DNA of 64,000 nt. Source: Eubacterium sp. (GTDB lineage Bacteria > Bacillota > Clostridia > Lachnospirales > Lachnospiraceae). Shown one piece after another: positions 26,218 through 34,437 of the stretch. Numbering within the stretch: position 1 is the stretch's first letter; every line of letters begins with the position of its first letter. Position numbers and translations under genes: made by a program. Under the pieces are notes generated by a model that ran no database searches, was not told the DNA's origin, and saw only the letters and a list, made by a program, of their open reading frames with translations. The stretch covers positions 124,001 through 188,000 of the forward strand of contig JAFYHN010000079.1 of NCBI GenBank assembly GCA_017539165.1. Direction: 5' to 3'.

Positions 26218-27057
26218 CTATGCAAGGTCTTCAATACCATTCTGGAAATACTGATCAACATCGATATCAGAATACGTCTGTTTACAGAATCCATCAATAA
26301 TAGCACCGCTGTTAATCTGTACAGATTTTGATTTGATATTTCCAACTATAACCGCTGTAGAATCTACTACAACAGAATCACGAATATCAACATCCCCCTT
26401 AACAGCTCCTGCAATAACTGCCGTCTCAGCAGAAATGTTACCAACCGCAACGGAGCCCTGAGCTATCTTAACCATTCCTGATGCTCTGATCTCTCCGGCA
26501 ATATTTGCCTGCTCAGCAAACACTTCAACTGTATCTATATCTCCGGCAACACGGCCACATACTATAAGCTTGCCGCCGCATCTTACATTTCCTTCTACAC
26601 GACCAAGTATCTCTATATCGCCGTCACTTTCAACATTACCGTTAATAGTAGTTCCTTTTGTAATATAAGTAGTATCCTCACCTATTCCGCGAAGCTCAGC
26701 AGAACTCCTTATTTCCTGTTCCATATCATTCATTGCGTTAACCTCCGAAAGACCCTCGTCAACAACTTCTTCCTCGGGTTCCTGTTCTTCTACAGGTTCC
26801 TTATCATCTGTTGAAGCCGCATCTTCCTGCTCAATATAAATCTCAGACATATCCTGCACTTCAGGAACTTCACTTTCAGATACTTCTTCTATAAGAACTT
26901 CTTCAACTTCATTTATTCCTTCTTCAGTTTTGTCTTCTGCCTCTGTTTCCACGAAATTATTTTTTTCTTCTTCCACTTTTTCTTTTTTTTGCTCTTCAGG
27001 AGCCAGCTGGCTTACAGCATGAGCAAAATCCCTCTTTGCCTCTTTATATTTCGCCAT
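26218..27057 (-). CDS. Bactofilin-type polymer-forming cytoskeletal protein
   Basis: This 279-aa protein has a long acidic, low-complexity N-terminal half (about 25-125, many Glu/Val/Asp). A bactofilin beta-helix domain follows at about 130-255, marked by the regular pattern GTTINGNVESDGDIEILGRV, VAGDIDTVEVFAEQANIAGE and VGNIKSKSVQINSGAIIDG. Bactofilins form nucleotide-free filaments that place cell-wall enzymes or determine shape. The N-terminal extension is much longer than in typical bactofilins of 120-200 aa. It is the first gene before pyrH and probably has its own promoter. Confidence 0.88.
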   Translation of the reverse strand: MAKYKEAKRDFAHAVSQLAPEEQKKEKVEEEKNNFVETEAEDKTEEGINEVEEVLIEEVSESEVPEVQDMSEIYIEQEDAASTDDKEPVEEQEPEEEVVDEGLSEVNAMNDMEQEIRSSAELRGIGEDTTYITKGTTINGNVESDGDIEILGRVEGNVRCGGKLIVCGRVAGDIDTVEVFAEQANIAGEIRASGMVKIAQGSVAVGNISAETAVIAGAVKGDVDIRDSVVVDSTAVIVGNIKSKSVQINSGAIIDGFCKQTYSDIDVDQYFQNGIEDLA

Positions 27058-27120
27058 ACCAATACCTCATTTTTCGCAAACTAAAACAAACCCCATTTCG
27101 TTACTTTTCAACCTTTCGCT

Positions 27121-27129
27121 ATTCTACCA
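27121..27129 (-). promoter_or_regulatory. Candidate extended -10 promoter of the bactofilin-pyrH operon
   Basis: On the minus strand TGGTAGAAT (27129-27121) is an extended -10 about 64 nt before the bactofilin start. No good -35 lies at the right distance. A TTGACA further upstream (complement near 27169-27174) is too far for this -10. Position after a terminator-like hairpin makes a promoter here likely, but the exact box is uncertain. Confidence 0.35.
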
Positions 27130-27329
27130 TAAATTCAAATGATATAAAAGAATTAGTTCGAAATGATTTGTCAATAGCAAAAATGATGCTATTTTGATTG
27201 TTTTTTCGTGATTTTTTATCATTTATTTACAATAATTTATAATTTTGTTAATAGTTTGTTCATATTTATATTTTATATTTTAACTATAGATTTTTCATAA
27301 CTCTCTCACCCTATGAATAGTGTATATGC

Positions 27330-27359
27330 AAAGCGCCTCGGATCGGAACGAGGCGCTTT
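27330..27359 (-). terminator. GC-rich hairpin, probable terminator after the thiN-symporter operon
   Basis: AAAGCGCCTCG (27330-27340) pairs perfectly with CGAGGCGCTTT (27349-27359) around an 8-nt loop. In the transcript it is followed only by TTTGCATAT, so the U-run is short. On the plus strand it reads CTTTCTTC. It lies about 280 nt past the symporter stop, beyond element B. Confidence 0.55.
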
Positions 27360-27395
27360 CTTCATGTCCTTTTCTTGCCCCCTTCTCTTTCTTCT

Positions 27396-27643
27396 ATATA
27401 TTTTGTTGAATAATATATCGTCAGCATATTTCTCCATAAACAAAACGAAGTGTTAATACATATATACAAGACCATAAGGGTCGCGGTGCTTAGCGACTCA
27501 CGAGTCGAAGACGAGGTGAGAGCTTAGCAAACGAAGCGTTAGCTGAGTGGTCCGTTCGGGAGATCCCGCCATGAGCGCGAGCGATGTCTTGTATATATGT
27601 ATTTACACAAGTTAGTCAATTTTGCTCATTCAACAAAATATAT
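27396..27643. repeat. Outer 16-bp inverted repeat enclosing element B
   Basis: ATATATTTTGTTGAAT (27396-27411) and its exact complement ATTCAACAAAATATAT (27628-27643) flank element B at 38 nt on one side and 19 nt on the other. The right copy touches the symporter stop codon. It may be an older palindrome into which element B inserted, or an extra helix of the same structure. Confidence 0.6.
27450..27608 (+). repeat. Intergenic palindromic element, copy B
   Basis: Arms of 23 nt (27450-27472 and 27586-27608) are inverted complements with one mismatch. Their sequence, AT-rich with CATATATACAAGAC, differs from the arms of copy A. The 113-nt core shares the CATAAGGGTCGCGG start and GTTCGGGAGATCCCGCCATG with A. 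The inner helix is GCTTAGC/GCTTAGC where A has GCTTAAC/GTTTAGC, a compensatory A-T to G-C change. The apical hairpin is GTC/GAC in place of GCAC/GTGC. It is oriented opposite to the genes and lies 35 nt past the symporter stop. Confidence 0.85.
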
Positions 27644-29097
27644 CAATCTACCAATCGATTCCTCACCTCTACAAACTGATCCTCTATCTTCTTAGACTCC
27701 TTCTTTGTCAGAAGACTAACCACTATTATCATAATTACAGATATGATCATTGATGGCACTATTGTATTAAGTCCCAGAACTTCGCAAAGCGAAACCTTTA
27801 TTCCACTGACATCAAAAAGCTGAACATATTTGAATACCGGAACGCCCAGAAGTCCTGTCATTAATCCGGCTACACATCCATATCTGTTCATTCTTTTCCA
27901 AACCAACGCCATGAAAACAGTTGGTGAGATAGAACATCCCAACGTAGATAAGAATACCAGTATCATATCTACCGATATGAATCTGATACATCTGCTGAGA
28001 ATATATATTGAAACCCCAGCCAGAATCGAGACAGTCAAAAGGACCCATTCCTCCTGTCTTTTTTTAATCCTGACCAGTCTTCCTTTCTTTAAAATATCCT
28101 CAAATATCACAGTTGTAACAACACTTATCGTACCTTCAATTCCTGTCAGGATGGCAAAAATCATTGAAACAAGATATATATTTCCAAGCATCCCGCCACA
28201 GAATCCGCCTTCAGCCAGTCTTCTGTACAGATAGTAAATGTACACAGACAGAGAGTCTGTAAGCTTCTGTTCATAAAGATATCCTCGAGAGATACCTCCA
28301 ACCATAGCACACGTAAGAAAGAGCAGAAGTGAATAAACAAGCATCACCTTCTTACCTGTACTTATACTTTCAGCTTCTGTAACTGTGAAAAAACATGCTA
28401 GCAGAAATGGCATTCCTGATGCGAGAAGCCCTACCGAAGCGAGCGATATTATATCATTAACAGTAAGAAGTCTTCCGCTATGAAACATGATATTCAGATA
28501 TTCGCTGACGCTTCCAGTTATATTTGTCTGCATCATATTTCTGATCAGTTGATAGATTCCAACATCGAAATACATGAAGATTCCAATTCCAAGAATTGTA
28601 GTAAAGAACAGAACCGCTTTGATAACGGCCGTGCGAGCAAGTATCTCCATACCGAACTTACCTATATGCAAAGCAGTGATCATAAGGATGATAAATACAT
28701 ATGCATCAACATCCTTTCCGAAGACACGACTTAATATCAGATTCATCTCTTTGATAAGAAGCCCTGCAACAACCAGACTGATTACAATTATTTCCGACGA
28801 AGAAAGAACACGAATAAATCCGGTTTTCTCATCAAATCTTACACTAAAAAATCCAGGAAGAGATATGATTCCTTCACTGGTTCTGGAATATCTCATAAGT
28901 CTGAACGCCTGGACATTCCACAATATGATCATGCAAATAAATACCCCAAGATATTCCCAGAATATACCAGCCCCAAAAAGGTATATATAAAATGGCAATA
29001 CCACTATACCCATAAAGCCGACAAGAAAAACAGTGGTCAGAAAGCCCAGCTGATATCCCTGCATATTCTTTCCTTTTGCAAAATCAAGTATATTCAT
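27643..29097 (-). CDS. Sodium:solute symporter family (SSS) membrane protein
   Basis: This 484-aa protein has about 13 membrane segments spread from residue 18 to 465. The general SSS/PutP pattern is seen in the N-terminal region (MRYSRTSEGIISLPGFFSVR), in ILTGIEGTISVVTTVIFEDI, which resembles the conserved SSS helix, and in the C-terminal half (LSTLGCSISPTVFMALVWKRMNRYG). The substrate cannot be read from sequence. Its ATG directly abuts the thiN stop codon, so the two are co-translated and a thiamine-related substrate is possible but unproven. Element B follows its stop. Confidence 0.75.
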   Translation of the reverse strand: MNILDFAKGKNMQGYQLGFLTTVFLVGFMGIVVLPFYIYLFGAGIFWEYLGVFICMIILWNVQAFRLMRYSRTSEGIISLPGFFSVRFDEKTGFIRVLSSSEIIVISLVVAGLLIKEMNLILSRVFGKDVDAYVFIILMITALHIGKFGMEILARTAVIKAVLFFTTILGIGIFMYFDVGIYQLIRNMMQTNITGSVSEYLNIMFHSGRLLTVNDIISLASVGLLASGMPFLLACFFTVTEAESISTGKKVMLVYSLLLFLTCAMVGGISRGYLYEQKLTDSLSVYIYYLYRRLAEGGFCGGMLGNIYLVSMIFAILTGIEGTISVVTTVIFEDILKKGRLVRIKKRQEEWVLLTVSILAGVSIYILSRCIRFISVDMILVFLSTLGCSISPTVFMALVWKRMNRYGCVAGLMTGLLGVPVFKYVQLFDVSGIKVSLCEVLGLNTIVPSMIISVIMIIVVSLLTKKESKKIEDQFVEVRNRLVD

Positions 29098-29736
29098 CTA
29101 ATCGATGGTCTCCATAATAATCAAATGATCGTCGCTGTATATATATGCCTCGTCCGCAATTATCTCATTGCTTATACCAAGGCCCCTCTCAGCCGGCATC
29201 GTATAATTCTCAAGTGGATATTTAAATCCCCTCAGTGTTATTCCTTCAGCCTTATCACCATAAGGAATGATGGAAATGTATTTACCAAAGGCATCTTCTT
29301 TATTTATTCTCACCTCGCCTTTAGCCACTCTTATACGATTGGTTTTATCCTGTATATATGCCGATATACCTTCATCACACGCACTCTTAAGTATTCGAAC
29401 TGAAGAAAATGTATGGTCGAGTCTGCTTCCTGTACAACCCATCATTATTATTTCTTCCGGGCGCTTACTCATGGCATATCTCAGCGCATGCTCAGTATCC
29501 GTATCATCTTTTTCAGGAACCAGAAGTTCAGTATCATATAACTCACTGATCCTTATCTTCTCTTCTGTGGACACAGAATCAAAATCGCCTATAGCTTTAT
29601 CTATCTTTATTCCTGCTTCTGACGCATATATAACACCCTTATCGGCACCTATAACGTATGCATCATCCATACTATCATATATTTGTCTGAGAAAGCTTCT
29701 GTCTACTTCTCCGCCAGCTATAATAAGACATCTCAT
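29098..29736 (-). CDS. thiN: Thiamine pyrophosphokinase
   Basis: This enzyme transfers diphosphate from ATP to thiamine to give TPP. It has 212 aa. Conserved blocks are the N-terminal IAGGEVDRSFLRQI, KAIGDFDSVS, the magnesium/ATP site PEKDDTDTEHALRYA and MGCTGSRLDHTFSSVRIL. It overlaps rpe by 4 nt (ATGA), as in the conserved rsgA-rpe-thiN (yloQ-rpe-yloS) block of Firmicutes. The symporter gene follows with no gap. Confidence 0.94.
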   Translation of the reverse strand: MRCLIIAGGEVDRSFLRQIYDSMDDAYVIGADKGVIYASEAGIKIDKAIGDFDSVSTEEKIRISELYDTELLVPEKDDTDTEHALRYAMSKRPEEIIMMGCTGSRLDHTFSSVRILKSACDEGISAYIQDKTNRIRVAKGEVRINKEDAFGKYISIIPYGDKAEGITLRGFKYPLENYTMPAERGLGISNEIIADEAYIYSDDHLIIMETID

Positions 29737-30416
29737 GACATTATCTCCAAAAAGTCTTTTACATTTTTTTCAACATCACCTGTGAAAACAGCTGATCCTG
29801 CTACGATGACATTTGCTCCTGAATCAAGAACTGTTCTTATATTCTCAAGAGTCACTCCGCCATCCACTTCTATATCAAGTTCTTTTCCTGCCGCTTCAGC
29901 CATCTCACGGATAGCAGCAATCCTTCCATATGTTTCAGGAATAAACTTCTGTCCTCCAAACCCTGGCTCAACACTCATCACAAGCACCACATCAAGATCA
30001 TCTATCAGATCTTTAACAACAGAAACTGGCGTAGCCGGCTTAAGTGAAAGACCGCATTTAATACCTGCAGCCTTTATCCTGCGAAGATTTTCCCTTACGT
30101 CTTTTATAAGATCAACATGCTGCTGTCTTACAGCCTCATAGTGAATTGTGAATACATTTGCTCCCGCACTTGCAAAATCATCCAGAAATCTGAGCGGATT
30201 CTTAACCATCATATGCACATCGATTATCGCATTCGGAAGAGCCTTTCTGACATACTTCATAATAGGCATTCCAAATGATATGTTAGGAACAAAATCCCCA
30301 TCCATAACATCAACGTGAATCATCGTTGCTCCTGCGGTCTCGGTCTTCTTGAGTTCCCTCTCCATATGTCCAAAATCAATCGACAATATAGATGGTGCAA
30401 GTTTATTCTCTATCAT
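29733..30416 (-). CDS. rpe: Ribulose-phosphate 3-epimerase
   Basis: This pentose phosphate enzyme interconverts ribulose 5-phosphate and xylulose 5-phosphate through a metal-dependent TIM barrel. It has 227 aa. Visible motifs are LAPSILSIDFGHM, MIHVDVMDGDFVPNISFG with the metal and catalytic Asp, VLVMSVEPGFGGQKF and the phosphate-binding EVDGGV...GANVIVAGSAVF. It lies 4 nt after rsgA. Confidence 0.96.
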   Translation of the reverse strand: MIENKLAPSILSIDFGHMERELKKTETAGATMIHVDVMDGDFVPNISFGMPIMKYVRKALPNAIIDVHMMVKNPLRFLDDFASAGANVFTIHYEAVRQQHVDLIKDVRENLRRIKAAGIKCGLSLKPATPVSVVKDLIDDLDVVLVMSVEPGFGGQKFIPETYGRIAAIREMAEAAGKELDIEVDGGVTLENIRTVLDSGANVIVAGSAVFTGDVEKNVKDFLEIMS

Positions 30417-30420
30417 TGCT

Positions 30421-31305
30421 TCAGTATCTCCTTTTGGATTTTATCTCTTCATATAAGTCAACATAGCTCTTGTATCTTTTTTCGGATATTTTTCCTTCCT
30501 TGACTGCTTCTTTAATAACGCAGTCCGGTTCAGAGATATGGGCACAACCAGTAAATCTGCAGCCACCCAACATCTCTCTGAATTCTCTCATATAATGCTG
30601 AAGCTCCCCCTCTTCCTTACACATTACATCTATTGAACTATACCCCGGAGTGTCTATTATAAGACTCTCCTCATCGATCGGAATAATCTCCGCATGTCGC
30701 GTAGTATTCTTACCCCTTCCGATCTTCTCACTTATTCCACCCACTTCCATTCTATACTCCTCAGTAATGGAATTGATAAGTGATGATTTGCCGACTCCCG
30801 ACGGTCCGGAAAGAACAGTCATCTTTCCGCGAAGTATATCCTTTAAATCGTCCAGCCCCTCACCGGTCTTATTGGATATACATAGTGTTTTATATCCGGC
30901 ATTATCATAGACTTTTCTAAGTTCGGAAATGTCATCCCCTTTTTCATCCAGATCAGCCTTACTGATACATAATACCGTTTCTATATCCTGCATCTCCATA
31001 TTCACGAGAAATCTGTCTATCAGTTCCCGTCTCGGGCTTGGATTCATAACTGAAAAAATGAGTACCACCTGATCTGCATTAGCTACAGCAGGTCGTATAA
31101 GACAACTCTTCCTCTCATGAATATCCACCAGATAAGCAGTCTCCTCCTTCTCTTGAATAGGTTCTATATCTACTATATCCCCTACCAACGGAGTCCTTCC
31201 CTGCTTTCTGAAAAGCCCTCTGGCTCTGCATTCATATAAAGTACTAGCGGCATCTACATAGTAGAAGCCGCCGATTCCTTTAATTATTCTTCCTTCTAAT
31301 ACCAT
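30421..31305 (-). CDS. rsgA: Ribosome small-subunit GTPase RsgA
   Basis: This circularly permuted GTPase acts in late 30S maturation. From the ATG at 31305 it has 294 aa, the usual length. The N-terminal OB-fold starts VLEGRIIKGIGGFYYVD. The GTPase motifs come in permuted order: SKADLDE (G4), GPSGVGKSSLINS (G1), DTPGYSS (G3). The C-terminal zinc site is CRFTGCAHISEPDC. The start lies 1 nt after the prkC stop; longer in-frame extension into prkC lacks support. Order stp-prkC-rsgA-rpe matches B. subtilis. Confidence 0.95.
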   Translation of the reverse strand: MVLEGRIIKGIGGFYYVDAASTLYECRARGLFRKQGRTPLVGDIVDIEPIQEKEETAYLVDIHERKSCLIRPAVANADQVVLIFSVMNPSPRRELIDRFLVNMEMQDIETVLCISKADLDEKGDDISELRKVYDNAGYKTLCISNKTGEGLDDLKDILRGKMTVLSGPSGVGKSSLINSITEEYRMEVGGISEKIGRGKNTTRHAEIIPIDEESLIIDTPGYSSIDVMCKEEGELQHYMREFREMLGGCRFTGCAHISEPDCVIKEAVKEGKISEKRYKSYVDLYEEIKSKRRY

Positions 31306-31306
31306 A

Positions 31307-33706
31307 TCATTCTTCCGAATATGAAAGTGTAAGCGACTGTGAAAAGAACTTGGTACAATCTGCACCTTTTTCATCAACAACTGTAAATATAACCTGTCCG
31401 TTATTAGACCTTAGGCCTCCAACCTCACCAGAAACATCTATCCGAGACGTATTCTTTGTATTCGTCTGAAAAACCTGATGAGTTCCCTCTTCGTCACTTA
31501 TAAATACGTTTACAGTCAAGTTAAGTCTCTCTTCTTCATTGTCGAAATCATTAGCTGAGATATAACCTGAAACTGTACCTTTATACGATTTTTGTTCTGC
31601 TCCCTTGCTTATAACAAAGCCGACAGTTGTTCCTTCCTTAACTTCCGTTCCAGCAGGAACGTTCTGTCTGATTACTCTGCCCTCTTCAACATCTGAACTG
31701 AATTCATATTCAATATCACCAACCGAAAGTTTGACCTCTTCGATCATATTTCTAGCTTCTTCCTCAAAGCGACCCGAAACGTCAGGAACAGCCACTGTTT
31801 TCTCTTCTGCTCCCTGACTGATATATAATACAATAGAGTCTCCAGCTTTAGCCTTGTCACCACTTTCAGGGTCTGTAGATATAACCTTGCCTTCTTCTAT
31901 GTCATCATCAAACTTATATGATCTGGTAGGTTTGAAACCCTGTTTTTTTAAAAGGCTGTAAGCTTCATCTTCATCCATACCTTTCACATCAGAAACTTCG
32001 ATTTCTTCAGCTCCGGCACTTACTGTGATAACAATTTCAGAGTCCTCGGGAATCTCCGCCTTGGCATCTACACTCTGACTGATAACATATCCTTCACGAA
32101 CCTCAACCGAATTCTCTTCAGCAAACTTTATATTAGTAAAACCAGCTCTTTCAAGATCTTTCTCTGCTGCTTTCTTACTGAGACCGATAACATCAGGCAT
32201 CTTTCTTAAAACCTCTTCTGTAGTAGCTTCAGTAGTTTCTTCTGTATCTTTCTTAGATTCTGTAGTTGCCGTAGTTGTAGTTCTCTTCGCTTTACTTCCG
32301 AAACTGAACCATCCCATAGTACTTGCAACTATTACAAAGATGATCAATGCAACTATTACAGCAGCTGCAATTCCACCAACCATAACTGCCTTTTCAAGCT
32401 TTGGATCTACATCTGTATCGTCTTCATCTTCTTCATAATTATAATTATTGTCATACTCATCATCACTGACCTTTTTGAGTCCAGATTTATGAGTTGTCTC
32501 TGGTTCAATCTTTCTTGCAGGACGTCTCTGTTTATCGCGTTCTCTATTCTCTCTCTCACGTCTTGCAAATTCTTTGCTATCATACTCATCAGGTTCATCA
32601 TAGAACTCATCATCAGACTGATTGAGAAGAGCTTCTATCCTGCTTCTGTCAGGAGCCACTGTAGATGAAACACGGGCACCGTTATCATATCCTTCATTTC
32701 TGTTATAACTATCCTGATTGTAGCCAGCCTGGTTATAACCATTCTGATTGTATCCGTTAGAGCCAAATGCATCCTCACCAAGATCTTTTGCAGAACTTCC
32801 ATTCTTGATACGCTGCATATCTTCACTTGTAAACTGCTGCGTAGGTGCACCTGAAACTGTAGCAGGAGCTACGATAATGTCTATATTAGGGTTTTCTTTT
32901 ACCCTCTTAAGATCCGCAATAAGAGCAGCCGCAGTGAGATATCTTCTCTCCGGCTTCTTCTGTGTAGATTTAAGTATGATTTTCTCAAAACTTGGGAATA
33001 TATCCGGATACAGCTGTCTCGGAGGTATCATATCATTCTGAATCTGCATGAGAGCTATGGCAACATTTGTATCACCTTCAAATGGGACACGCCCTGTAAC
33101 CATCTCGTACATAGTGATACCAAGTGAATATATATCACTTCTCTCGTCGCAGTATCCACCTCTGGCCTGCTCAGGTGATATATAATGCACTGATCCGATT
33201 CCTGTAGTAGACATGGTTGTAGAGGTAGCCGCTTTTGCTATACCAAAATCAGTTACCTTAATATTTCCACTTTTTGAAACTATAATATTCTGAGGTTTAA
33301 TATCTCTATGAATAACGTGATGTTCATGGGCTGCTTCCAGTCCTGATGCAATCTGAATAGAAAAATCTATAGCCTGACTCATACTGAGTCTTCCGTTAAG
33401 GTTGATATACTCCTTGAGAGTTATACCCTCAACGAGCTCCATAACTATAAAATATCTTCCGTCATCTTCACAAACGTCATATACGCTTACAATATTTGGA
33501 TGTGTAAGTCCAGCAGATGACTGTGCCTCTGCTCTGAACTTGGAAACGAAATTCTGATCTGAACTGTAATCTGATTTAAGAACCTTTATAGCTACAAATC
33601 TTCTGAGTCTTTCATCTTTTGCACGGTATACAGTGGACATTCCACCAGTACCAACTACATCTATTATTTCATATCTATCATCTAGTATTGTTCCAGGTTT
33701 TAACAT
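31307..33706 (-). CDS. prkC: PASTA-domain Ser/Thr protein kinase PrkC
   Basis: This membrane kinase senses muropeptides or lipid II and controls cell-wall growth. It has 799 aa. The kinase domain covers about residues 8-270, with glycine loop VGTGGMSTVY, catalytic HRDIKPQN and DFGIAK. A cytoplasmic linker (about 280-440) has a repeat of NGYNQ/AGYNQ units and then a highly charged stretch. One membrane helix lies near 443-470, followed by a Thr-rich spacer. Three extracellular PASTA repeats follow (KMPDVIGLSKKAAEKDLERA, VSDVKGMDEDEAYSLLKKQG, VPDVSGRFEEEARNMIEEV). An extra C-terminal domain of about 95 aa ends the protein. It is 11 nt downstream of its phosphatase. Confidence 0.96.
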   Translation of the reverse strand: MLKPGTILDDRYEIIDVVGTGGMSTVYRAKDERLRRFVAIKVLKSDYSSDQNFVSKFRAEAQSSAGLTHPNIVSVYDVCEDDGRYFIVMELVEGITLKEYINLNGRLSMSQAIDFSIQIASGLEAAHEHHVIHRDIKPQNIIVSKSGNIKVTDFGIAKAATSTTMSTTGIGSVHYISPEQARGGYCDERSDIYSLGITMYEMVTGRVPFEGDTNVAIALMQIQNDMIPPRQLYPDIFPSFEKIILKSTQKKPERRYLTAAALIADLKRVKENPNIDIIVAPATVSGAPTQQFTSEDMQRIKNGSSAKDLGEDAFGSNGYNQNGYNQAGYNQDSYNRNEGYDNGARVSSTVAPDRSRIEALLNQSDDEFYDEPDEYDSKEFARRERENRERDKQRRPARKIEPETTHKSGLKKVSDDEYDNNYNYEEDEDDTDVDPKLEKAVMVGGIAAAVIVALIIFVIVASTMGWFSFGSKAKRTTTTATTESKKDTEETTEATTEEVLRKMPDVIGLSKKAAEKDLERAGFTNIKFAEENSVEVREGYVISQSVDAKAEIPEDSEIVITVSAGAEEIEVSDVKGMDEDEAYSLLKKQGFKPTRSYKFDDDIEEGKVISTDPESGDKAKAGDSIVLYISQGAEEKTVAVPDVSGRFEEEARNMIEEVKLSVGDIEYEFSSDVEEGRVIRQNVPAGTEVKEGTTVGFVISKGAEQKSYKGTVSGYISANDFDNEEERLNLTVNVFISDEEGTHQVFQTNTKNTSRIDVSGEVGGLRSNNGQVIFTVVDEKGADCTKFFSQSLTLSYSEE

Positions 33707-33717
33707 ATTTCACCTCT

Positions 33718-34437
33718 TTATATGGAGATTATTATCACGGATATATTGTCATTTCCGCCATAATAATTCGCTCTACTTATCAGTGAGGATACTGCATCCT
33801 CAAGATCCGGACTATCAACTACTATATCTCTGATCTCATCATCTTCAACCATATTGGAGAGACCATCGGAACAGAGCAGTACCTTATCTCCTTCATTTAG
33901 TTGAAGCTCAAAGAAGTCCGGCATGGCTTCATCACGTGAACCCATGGCTCTTGTAATTATATTCTTCTCAGGATGATTCCTGCCTTTATTTCGTTCGAGC
34001 TGACCATTCCTGATAAGTTCTTCAACCAGAGAATGATCCATCGTAATCTGCCTTATATCATCATTAATAATGTATAATCGGCTGTCGCCTATATTTGCGA
34101 CATACAAAGTTTTTTCTTGAAAGACAGCTGCAACCATCGTGGTGCCCATGCCCATCTTGTCCCGGTCTTTCTCCGCTTCCTTAAAAAGCTCATTGCTGGC
34201 ATACACAAGGGCTCGCTTCAGCAGTGAGACAGGACTCTTGATAGTCGACTTCCTGATAAAATCGGTTATCACACTTATAGCATACCTTGAAGCAAAATCG
34301 CCAGCAGCATGTCCACCCATGCCATCAGCAACAAGAAATAGATTCGGAAGTGGACCTATAGGAGTCTCGCTTAGGAATATACTATCCTGATTATTACTTC
34401 TCTTTCTGCCTTTGTCAGTTTTTCCGGTAGATATCAA
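33718..34437 (-). CDS. prpC: PP2C-type Ser/Thr protein phosphatase (Stp/PrpC)
   Basis: This metal-dependent phosphatase opposes PrkC. It has 239 aa. PP2C motifs are VADGMGGHAAGDFAS with the metal-binding Asp, GTTMVAAVF, VANIGDSRLYII, LLCSDGLSNMV and the C-terminal GGNDNISVI. It overlaps the rlmN stop by 4 nt and precedes prkC by 11 nt, the standard phosphatase-kinase pair. Confidence 0.96.
   Translation of the reverse strand: MISTGKTDKGRKRSNNQDSIFLSETPIGPLPNLFLVADGMGGHAAGDFASRYAISVITDFIRKSTIKSPVSLLKRALVYASNELFKEAEKDRDKMGMGTTMVAAVFQEKTLYVANIGDSRLYIINDDIRQITMDHSLVEELIRNGQLERNKGRNHPEKNIITRAMGSRDEAMPDFFELQLNEGDKVLLCSDGLSNMVEDDEIRDIVVDSPDLEDAVSSLISRANYYGGNDNISVIIISI

Larger units (their letters stand above)
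27058..27642 (-). other. 585-bp intergenic region between symporter and bactofilin
   Basis: No convincing gene is present. From the symporter side it holds the right arm of a 16-bp outer inverted repeat, element B (27450-27608), the left arm of the outer repeat, a GC-rich hairpin (27330-27359) and then about 270 bp of very AT-rich DNA. The AT-rich part carries a candidate promoter for the bactofilin-pyrH operon and a small inverted repeat AATAGC/GCTATT near 27176-27196. This is the boundary between the two long housekeeping transcripts. Confidence 0.6.

Noticed and set aside
27306..27437. 43-codon frame with an ATG between element B and the bactofilin gene
   Set aside because: It has no ribosome site, runs through the GC-rich terminator-like hairpin and the outer inverted repeat, and encodes a very basic peptide; chance is more likely.
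31306..31380. Longer rsgA starting at 31380 inside prkC
   Set aside because: It would overlap prkC by 74 nt; the ATG at 31305 gives the normal family length and N-terminus.
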